DNA of 7,053 nt from contig JAOZPO010000074.1 in the NCBI GenBank assembly GCA_029932715.1, positions 1 through 7,053 of the forward strand, given 5' to 3'. A program made the position numbers and the translations under genes. The notes beneath the pieces were generated by a model. The model was not told where the DNA came from. It worked only from the letters and a program-made list of their open reading frames with translations, and ran no database searches. The DNA is from Halobacteria archaeon (lineage in GTDB: Archaea; Halobacteriota; Syntropharchaeia; Alkanophagales; Methanospirareceae). Shown piece by piece: positions 1-7,053 of this stretch; the first letter of the stretch is position 1; the number at the start of each line of letters is the position of its first letter.

Positions 1-65
1 TTAATTACCCAATATTTTTAAAAAATATGCTTTGTAGTATATAGAAAAGAATCAGCAATCAGAGA

Positions 66-104
66 TTTTATAAGTGACTATTTGGAATTTATACGTATAT
101 AGGG
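66..104 (+). promoter_or_regulatory. Putative promoter and ribosome site of the protease gene
   Basis: TTTTATAAG at 66-74 resembles an archaeal TATA box. About 27 bases downstream of its centre the transcript would start near 95-97, some 17 bases before the ATG at 114. AGGG at 101-104, nine bases before the ATG, is a weak Shine-Dalgarno match. The palindrome TATACGTATA (90-99) overlaps the predicted transcript start and could be an operator. The positions are seen in the sequence. The function is inferred, and AT-richness makes chance TATA matches common here. Confidence 0.35.
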
Positions 105-113
105 TAATGAAGA

Positions 114-1898
114 ATGAGAAAAAGGCTGTCATTGATAGTGATATTGATAAGTTTTGTGCCGTTTTCCGTTTTAGCTGCTACAATGCCGACCATAGCTTTT
201 GAACAATCGAATACTATCATGGTAACTGCAGGACCAGCAAAAGAAATGACCCATAGGAACAACACCCATGAACATGAAAATGTAATTCCATACCAGAGAA
301 AAGGAATACAACAATTGATTTATGATCGCGGTTACAACTATACAGTTGCGGAAAACAGGGTTACACAGCTTTCATACGAAGATAGAAAAGCTCTTTGTGG
401 ATACAAACCCATAACAGCACCAGAAGAAAACGTTTCTGAAAATGTAATGTTCTTTTCCTGTCTGCCAAAGGCAAAAAAGGCAAAGCTAAAAGCAGTAGAA
501 GCGGAATCGCAGCCCTCATCATCATACGATGCAATGGCTCTTGGATATGTAACTCCTGTTAAGAATCAGGGGGCATGTGGTAGCTGCTGGCTGTTCGCAG
601 CAACCGCAGAATTTGAGTCCATGACTCTAAAAAATGAAGGCGTGGAGTTTGATTTCTCAGAGCAGGAGCTCGGGGATTGCAACATCTGGTCCACGGCAGG
701 TGGATATGATTTCTGTGATGGTGGAAATGCGTTTATGACTGCTAATTATTTTACTAAACACGGCTCGGCTACTGAAACATGCCATCCCTACGCTGCGACG
801 CAGAAAACCTGTTATAATTGCGCTGCGCTCAAAACGGTGAATAACTGGCGGATGATTACAGGAGCGGAGGGCGAAAGCCAAATAGATACGATAAAAAATG
901 CGATACAGAACTATGGACCTGTATATTCAACTATCTATGCCAGCGATCCTGGATTCCGCGGTTACAGCGGTGGAGTATATGAGTATTGGGGCCCCGAAGC
1001 GGTGAATCATGCGATAGAAATCATTGGATGGGATGATACGTTGCCACATACTCATGGAACAGGAGCATGGCTGGTAAAGAACAGTTGGGGGACTTCATGG
1101 GGTGCCTCTGGACCCTATCCCGGATGCGCATGGGTAGCATACGGTGCAGCAAACATTGGAGATTACACGACTGCAATTGCAAGCTACGAGGATTCTGAGG
1201 GGGTAATATTCTATCATGATGAATGTGGATGGATGGGGTATCAGTATGGCGGTTGGGGACCAACAGCCTACGGAGCAGTGCGTTTTACACCACTACAAGA
1301 CTTGACGTTAACCGCAGTTGACTTTTGGGCGGTAGATAGCAACATGGAATACGAGCTAAAAATATTCGACACGTTCAACGCTGATTCTTCCAGTTACTCT
1401 TTTAGCGTCCAACGTGGAACTACACAAACAGGAACCATAGATGAGATAGGTTATTATTCGATACTTCTGGATACACCAGTGCAGTTGGTAAGCGAGAATG
1501 ATTTCATTGTGCAGGTAAGGTTAACGTCCACGGAATCCGATTATCCTCTGCCAATTGACTACTATGATACGTCCTGGCTGCCTGCATGGTCGGAGATAGC
1601 CACGTTCTCTGGTGAGAGCTATTATAGTGCGGACGGCTCTCAATTTTATTCAACATCATTTTACGACATAGGAATAAGAGCAAGAGCGGTAAACGCCACG
1701 AACCCATGCAATAAGGGCGATTTCAATTGTAATGGTATTTCGGCAGATGCAGATGATTTAGCAATGATGGTAGATGCAGCCGTGGGTAAATACGTACCCG
1801 AGCAGAAATATGACTTGAACAATAATTGTATATTTGCAGATGTTAGTGACTTAGAAATGATGAAAGACGCATCTGAGGACAAGATAGAATTGATGTAA
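114..1898 (+). CDS. Secreted papain-family (C1A) cysteine protease with lectin-like and dockerin-like domains
   Basis: 594-residue predicted exported endopeptidase. Residues 1-22 form a signal peptide: MRKR, a hydrophobic core, then VLAA. Residues 23 to about 140 are a propeptide-like region. The papain-like domain spans about 141-358. It has oxyanion Gln152 and catalytic Cys158 in QGACGSCW, the FSEQELGDC motif (182-189), CDGG (201-204) replacing the usual GCxGG, catalytic His299 in NHAIEIIGW and Asn323 in VKNSWG. Cys155-Cys201 and Cys189-Cys233 (or Cys236) could be the conserved papain disulfides. Residues about 364-525 resemble the lectin-like beta domain often found behind archaeal and bacterial C1A proteases. 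Residues 535-590 hold two dockerin-like calcium-loop/helix repeats, GDFNCNG...DDLAMM and YDLNNNC...SDLEMM. There is no C-terminal membrane anchor, so attachment would be through a cohesin partner (inference). The ATG is chosen because the signal peptide follows it directly. The gene is monocistronic and convergent with gyrB. The protease call is secure; the lectin-like and dockerin assignments are less so. Confidence 0.93.
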   Translation: MRKRLSLIVILISFVPFSVLAATMPTIAFEQSNTIMVTAGPAKEMTHRNNTHEHENVIPYQRKGIQQLIYDRGYNYTVAENRVTQLSYEDRKALCGYKPITAPEENVSENVMFFSCLPKAKKAKLKAVEAESQPSSSYDAMALGYVTPVKNQGACGSCWLFAATAEFESMTLKNEGVEFDFSEQELGDCNIWSTAGGYDFCDGGNAFMTANYFTKHGSATETCHPYAATQKTCYNCAALKTVNNWRMITGAEGESQIDTIKNAIQNYGPVYSTIYASDPGFRGYSGGVYEYWGPEAVNHAIEIIGWDDTLPHTHGTGAWLVKNSWGTSWGASGPYPGCAWVAYGAANIGDYTTAIASYEDSEGVIFYHDECGWMGYQYGGWGPTAYGAVRFTPLQDLTLTAVDFWAVDSNMEYELKIFDTFNADSSSYSFSVQRGTTQTGTIDEIGYYSILLDTPVQLVSENDFIVQVRLTSTESDYPLPIDYYDTSWLPAWSEIATFSGESYYSADGSQFYSTSFYDIGIRARAVNATNPCNKGDFNCNGISADADDLAMMVDAAVGKYVPEQKYDLNNNCIFADVSDLEMMKDASEDKIELM

Positions 1899-2088
1899 AC
1901 CCTGATGTTCTGACACAGAAATGGAGTTTGAGCTCTTCATGTGGTCTGATAATCACATAAACTAAACACCCAACGTCTTCTTCCCAATTACATACGTATA
2001 TGAGTTGCATTTAGTACTCATATCGGATTTTGTATACCGCTCGACCAGAATTCTTATATATCTATACTTTCTTAAGCAATGAGTCTAT
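1899..2088. other. Convergent intergenic region between protease and gyrB
   Basis: This 190-base gap receives the 3' ends of two facing genes. I see no ORF or RNA gene in it. It contains two small inverted repeats. ATGTGGT (1939-1945) pairs with ATCACAT (1952-1958), with one G-T wobble and a 6-base loop. ATATGAGT (1998-2005) pairs with ACTCATAT (2016-2023) around a 10-base loop, with TTTT at 2028-2031 beyond it. These may help end transcription, but neither is a strong terminator. CATACGTATATG (1991-2002) shares ten bases with the palindrome just before the protease start. Confidence 0.5.
1998..2031 (+). terminator. Possible terminator hairpin with short T-run
   Basis: An 8-base perfect inverted repeat (ATATGAGT at 1998-2005, ACTCATAT at 2016-2023) is followed by TTTT at 2028-2031, 100 bases after the protease stop. 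The stem is AT-rich and archaeal termination relies mainly on T-runs, so this is only a candidate. The same stem would form in the gyrB transcript on the other strand, where no T-run follows. Confidence 0.25.
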
Positions 2089-4839
<2,751 letters not shown>

Positions 4840-4855
4840 GTTACGAAGACATATT

Positions 4856-5182
4856 ATGAAAATCATACTTTTTGTATCATCACATTGTCCGCATTGTCCC
4901 GCAGCCGAACAGATAGTGAAAAAAGTGGTGCCTGATTATTATGACCATGGATTGTCATTAAAAAAGATACGAATAAAAACAAAAGAAGGAAAGAAACGTT
5001 CTTTAGAGTATAATATTATGGCAACACCAACCACATTGATACTTGATGATAATGGAAATGAACTCAAGAGAATGGTTGGAGTCATGAGCGAGGATATTTT
5101 AAGAGCAGCCATTGAAAAACTGCTTGGTTTGAGGCAATCATTTTTAAGCCGAATCTTTGGCAGGGGAAATAAATCGAATTGA
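4856..5182 (+). CDS. Small thioredoxin/glutaredoxin-like protein with CPHC active site
   Basis: 108-residue thioredoxin-fold protein without a signal peptide, so a cytoplasmic thiol-disulfide oxidoreductase is likely. The first strand, KIILFVSS, leads into the redox motif CPHC (11-14). The cis-proline is Pro58 in NIMATPTT, and the strand LILDDNGNE and final helix DILRAAIEKLL complete the fold. Size and motif match the small archaeal thioredoxins/glutaredoxins. The last 17 residues (LRQSF...NKSN) are a basic tail beyond the usual end. The frame extends upstream to 4802 inside the HisA-like gene, but the fold begins directly at MKIILFV, so the ATG at 4856 is used. No convincing Shine-Dalgarno precedes it. 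It sits 16 bases after the HisA-like gene, suggesting translation from a shared transcript. The natural substrate cannot be told from the sequence. Confidence 0.88.
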   Translation: MKIILFVSSHCPHCPAAEQIVKKVVPDYYDHGLSLKKIRIKTKEGKKRSLEYNIMATPTTLILDDNGNELKRMVGVMSEDILRAAIEKLLGLRQSFLSRIFGRGNKSN

Positions 5183-5186
5183 ATTG

Positions 5187-5191
5187 TTTTT
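5187..5191 (+). terminator. T-run terminator of the HisA-like/thioredoxin operon
   Basis: TTTTT lies four bases after the thioredoxin stop codon and is followed by a C-rich pyrimidine tract (5192-5215). Archaeal RNA polymerase stops at T-runs without needing a hairpin, and a convergent gene begins only 40 bases on. The position makes sense for a terminator, but five Ts is a modest signal. Confidence 0.4.
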
Positions 5192-5215
5192 CGCCCGCCC
5201 TCCGCTCCTTCTCCT
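5192..5215 (-). other. Purine-rich tract after the methyltransferase (two-tier G-quadruplex potential)
   Basis: The minus strand carries five G-runs (GG, GG, GG, GGG, GGG) within 24 bases, starting 13 bases after the methyltransferase stop; the plus strand is almost pure pyrimidine. A two-quartet G-quadruplex could form in the methyltransferase mRNA 3' end. Alternatively the C-rich plus strand may assist polymerase release. No T-run follows the methyltransferase stop on the minus strand before this tract. Confidence 0.3.
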
Positions 5216-5228
5216 ATTGATCTGTCAC

Positions 5229-5858
5229 CTATTTCACTGCCTTAAGCACAACAAATGAGCCTTCACCAAAACCGTCCTTTATTTGTTCAATCTCTCTGAT
5301 CTCTGCCAGATTATGGAAAATCGTTTGTGAGAACTGAAACTCATTGAAACCAGCTCCCTGTAACATAGATATAAGATCATCAACCGAGTAGAAGTTAGCT
5401 GATTTATAGAACACGCTATCTTCTTTATGCTGCTGATATAGCTTCCCTACTGGACTATCCTTATCTATAAATCCAATTACTAAACGCCCATCGGGCTTTA
5501 ATATTCGATATGCCTCGCTAAATGCAGCTTTTATGTCGTCCAAAAAGCAGATGGTAGTGACCATCAAAGCGCAGTCAAAAGATGAATTACATAAAGGAAG
5601 CGCCTCTGCTACCCCTTTGACTACCTCTATCCCTCTATTACGAGCAATCTCGCCCATCCTGCTCGATGGCTCAATCCCTACTTTAATACCCAATGGCACA
5701 GCAAATCGAGCAGTTCCTGCACCTATTTCAAGCCCTATTCCCTTATCCGACAATAGCTTTCTTATCGCCCGGAGTTCCGCATCGTATACAAGTTTATGCT
5801 TCTCGAACCAATCCTCATATTTGTCCGCATAGAACTCAAAAGGCTCAATTTTTGGCAT
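5229..5858 (-). CDS. Class I SAM-dependent methyltransferase (Methyltransf_11 type)
   Basis: 209-residue soluble methyltransferase. An N-terminal helical cap (IEPFEFYADKYEDWFEKHK, residues 4-22) typical of small UbiE/COG2226-like enzymes is followed by SAM motif I LEIGAGTARFA (43-53), the acidic strand-2 residue Glu63 in GIEPSS, AEALPLCNSSFDCALM (84-99) and RILKPDGRLVIGFID (118-132). The remaining C-terminal part carries strands 6 and 7 of the fold. The substrate cannot be predicted. An upstream in-frame ATG at 5876 would add six residues (MHYLLL). The ATG at 5858 is preferred because the cap sequence starts there and because TATTTAAA, about 27 bases upstream, would place the transcript start almost on this ATG, giving a leaderless mRNA. 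The gene diverges from the AAA+ ATPase and is convergent with the thioredoxin gene. Confidence 0.88.
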   Translation of the reverse strand: MPKIEPFEFYADKYEDWFEKHKLVYDAELRAIRKLLSDKGIGLEIGAGTARFAVPLGIKVGIEPSSRMGEIARNRGIEVVKGVAEALPLCNSSFDCALMVTTICFLDDIKAAFSEAYRILKPDGRLVIGFIDKDSPVGKLYQQHKEDSVFYKSANFYSVDDLISMLQGAGFNEFQFSQTIFHNLAEIREIEQIKDGFGEGSFVVLKAVK

Positions 5859-5875
5859 CAATAACAAATAGTGCA

Positions 5876-5917
5876 TATAAAGTTTAAATATTGATGAGTT
5901 ATTGTAGTAACGGTGAG
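5876..5917 (+). promoter_or_regulatory. Promoter and ribosome site of the AAA+ ATPase gene
   Basis: TATAAA at 5876-5881 would start transcription near 5905, leaving an 18-base leader that contains GGTGAG (5912-5917). GGTGAG is a strong archaeal Shine-Dalgarno and lies five bases before the TTG at 5923, so it decides that unusual start. The palindromic TTTAAA at 5883-5888 is an alternative box but would put the transcript start on the ribosome site itself. Confidence 0.5.
5883..5890 (-). promoter_or_regulatory. TATA box of the methyltransferase gene
   Basis: On the minus strand this reads TATTTAAA. Its TTTAAA core is centred about 27 bases before the ATG at 5858, the standard archaeal TATA-to-start distance, so the mRNA is predicted to be leaderless or nearly so. 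It abuts the TATAAA box that faces the AAA+ gene. Confidence 0.5.
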
Positions 5918-5922
5918 TATAA

Positions 5923-6753
5923 TTGTTAGAGGGATTGGATTCAGAATTATACGAAAACGGTAGTTTTGAAATAAGAGAGAAGCCGTTTTATTTACCACAG
6001 GGGAACGAGGTTGCACTATTTGAAGCGGCATATAGTAATAAACTCCCTATTATGCTAAAGGGACCCACGGGAAGTGGCAAAACACGGTTGGTTGAGCACA
6101 TGGCCTGGAAATTAGCTCGGCCGCTCTATACCGTTGCCTGCCATGATGATTTAAGTGGAAATGACTTAATCGGGCGGTATATCATAAAAGGTGACAATGT
6201 AGAGTGGATTGATGGCCCTCTGCTTATGGCAATAAAGAATGGCGGAATCGTTTATCTGGACGAAGTAGTAGAAGCGCGAAAAGACACTACTGTCGTTATT
6301 CATCCATTAACGGATTATAGGCGATATTTGCTGGTAGAGAAATTAGGGAAGATATTCTATGCACCAGATGACTTTATGCTGGTGATTAGTTATAATCCCG
6401 GTTACCAGAGTGTGTTAAAGGAATTGAAACAGAGCACAAGGCAGCGGTTTGTAAGTATCGCACTTGGATGGCCCTGCGAAGACTTAGAGACACAAATTGT
6501 GCAGCAAGAGACGGGAGTTGACGAAGAAACAGCAAGAAAGTTGGTAAAAGCAGCGAACAAAATAAGGAATCTTATTCATCAAGGGCTTGAAGAAGGTGTT
6601 TCGACAAGAGAGCTGGTTTATGCGGGTACATTGCTAAAGAGTGGTGTGTCAATGCGGGATGCGCTGTATTCCACGATGACGGAGCCATTAACGCACGATA
6701 GTGATCTCAAAAGGAGTATAGAGGAGATACTTAAGAATTATTTTGATGTGTGA
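5923..6753 (+). CDS. MoxR-group AAA+ ATPase of the CbbQ/NirQ/NorQ type
   Basis: 276-residue AAA+ ATPase, full length for the CbbQ/NorQ/GvpN group. These proteins work with a VWA-domain partner to activate or insert cofactors into a target enzyme. Walker A is GPTGSGKT (47-54), Walker B is GIVYLDEV (108-115, Asp113/Glu114) and the sensor 1 Asn is at 158 in SYNPGY. Arginine-finger candidates Arg173 and Arg175 are in STRQRF, and sensor 2 Arg229 is in STRELV. It starts with TTG; GGTGAG five bases upstream supports this, and no ATG lies early in the frame. The N-terminal lead-in [20 protein letters not shown] matches the usual start of the family. The expected VWA (NorD/CbbO/CobT-like) gene does not follow; instead a broken ABC ATPase begins about 20 bases after the stop. 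The target protein is therefore unknown. The family call is firm, the precise subgroup less so. Confidence 0.9.
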   Translation: MLEGLDSELYENGSFEIREKPFYLPQGNEVALFEAAYSNKLPIMLKGPTGSGKTRLVEHMAWKLARPLYTVACHDDLSGNDLIGRYIIKGDNVEWIDGPLLMAIKNGGIVYLDEVVEARKDTTVVIHPLTDYRRYLLVEKLGKIFYAPDDFMLVISYNPGYQSVLKELKQSTRQRFVSIALGWPCEDLETQIVQQETGVDEETARKLVKAANKIRNLIHQGLEEGVSTRELVYAGTLLKSGVSMRDALYSTMTEPLTHDSDLKRSIEEILKNYFDV

Positions 6754-6788
6754 GTTGACAATCTCAACCCTTCAAAGCGCTTGATAAC

Positions 6789-7022
6789 GTGACTGCGGGC
6801 ATAGAAGCAGGTGAGTTTATTTATATTATGGGACCTTCAGGCTCGGGAAAGACTACTTTGCTTAACATCATCAGGTGCTTGGACACGCCGACAAGGGGAA
6901 AAGTTATTATCAGTGGCGAAAATGTCAACGGACTGGGTGATGAGCAATTGACAAAGATACGGCGGGATAAAATTGGATTCGTGTTTCAGCAGTTTAACCT
7001 TATAGGAGTTGTTCTGATATAA
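6789..7022 (+). pseudogene. Remnant of a MacB/LolD-type ABC transporter ATP-binding subunit
   Basis: A 77-residue open frame from GTG matches the early part of a MacB/LolD-type ATPase: Walker A GPSGSGKTT (15-23), LLNIIRCLDTPTRGKV and the Q-loop RRDKIGFVFQQFNLI. Family proteins are about 220-250 residues. Here everything after FNLI is missing: the LSGGQ signature, Walker B and the H-loop. The expected PTLTALENV continuation is absent in all frames, so this is a break and not a single frameshift. At the 5' side homology begins at KALDNV (from 6774), 20 bases after the AAA+ stop. The first strand and native start are lost, and a TGA lies in frame at 6756. Arg29 replaces a usually conserved Gly (one-base change), consistent with decay. 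There is no ribosome site before the GTG. It cannot work as an ABC ATPase. Confidence 0.75.
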
Positions 7023-7044
7023 GTTCCACATATACAACTTTTTT
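7005..7044 (+). terminator. Possible terminator: weak hairpin and six-T run
   Basis: AGTTGT (7007-7012) pairs with ACAACT (7034-7039), extendable by two G-T pairs, and the right arm runs into TTTTTT (7039-7044). The T-run could stop transcription reading through the AAA+ gene and the ABC remnant. The inverted repeat starts just where ABC homology ends, so it could also belong to whatever rearrangement cut the gene. Confidence 0.3.
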
Positions 7045-7053
7045 GATTATTCA

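Noticed and set aside
1..113. RNA gene or short ORF at the left edge
   Set aside because: The region is AT-rich with only a promoter-like TATA element; no tRNA-like fold or credible ORF is visible.
5859..5876. Longer methyltransferase start adding MHYLLL
   Set aside because: TATA spacing puts the transcript start near 5859, downstream of that ATG, and the family's usual N-terminus begins at MPKIEPF.

Overview
The window looks like a piece of a mesophilic euryarchaeal chromosome. Five observations support this: TATA-like boxes (TTTAAA, TATAAA) about 27 bases before several likely transcript starts; little or no 5' leader on two genes; a GGTGAG ribosome site before a TTG start; a HisA/HisF-related protein of the kind known mainly from methanogens and relatives; and a bacterial-type gyrase B, which many euryarchaea carry. 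Moderate GC, gyrase and a secreted dockerin protein would fit the ANME-1/Syntrophoarchaeum/methanogen part of the tree. That placement is an inference, and I cannot name a species.

Layout. Bases 114-1898 (+) encode a secreted, multi-domain papain-family cysteine protease: signal peptide, C1A catalytic domain with the full Gln-Cys-His-Asn set, a lectin-like beta domain and a C-terminal dockerin-like repeat pair. A 190-base convergent gap follows. Bases 2089-4008 (-) encode complete DNA gyrase subunit B. Divergent from it is a short two-gene operon (+): a HisA/HisF-family TIM-barrel protein (4120-4839) and, 16 bases later, a small CPHC thioredoxin/glutaredoxin-like protein (4856-5182). A short pyrimidine-rich convergent gap leads to a class I SAM methyltransferase (5229-5858, -). 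Divergent from that is a MoxR/CbbQ/NorQ-type AAA+ ATPase (5923-6753, +). The window ends with a remnant of a MacB/LolD-type ABC transporter ATPase (6789-7022, +), cut at both ends.

How the genes relate. Only the HisA/F-like protein and the thioredoxin are clearly arranged as an operon. The two divergent gene pairs have very compact promoter regions. The gyrB/hisA-like pair may share one palindromic TTTAAA box, and the methyltransferase and AAA+ genes have abutting boxes. Gyrase A, a VWA partner for the AAA+ protein, and the permease for the ABC ATPase are all absent from the window.

I see no CRISPR array, tRNA, rRNA, intein or complete mobile element. Nothing here is convincingly a new multi-gene system. 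The most interesting items are the dockerin-tagged archaeal protease with cysteine-containing calcium loops, the orphan AAA+ ATPase beside a broken ABC gene, and the nested inverted repeats before the HisA-like gene.
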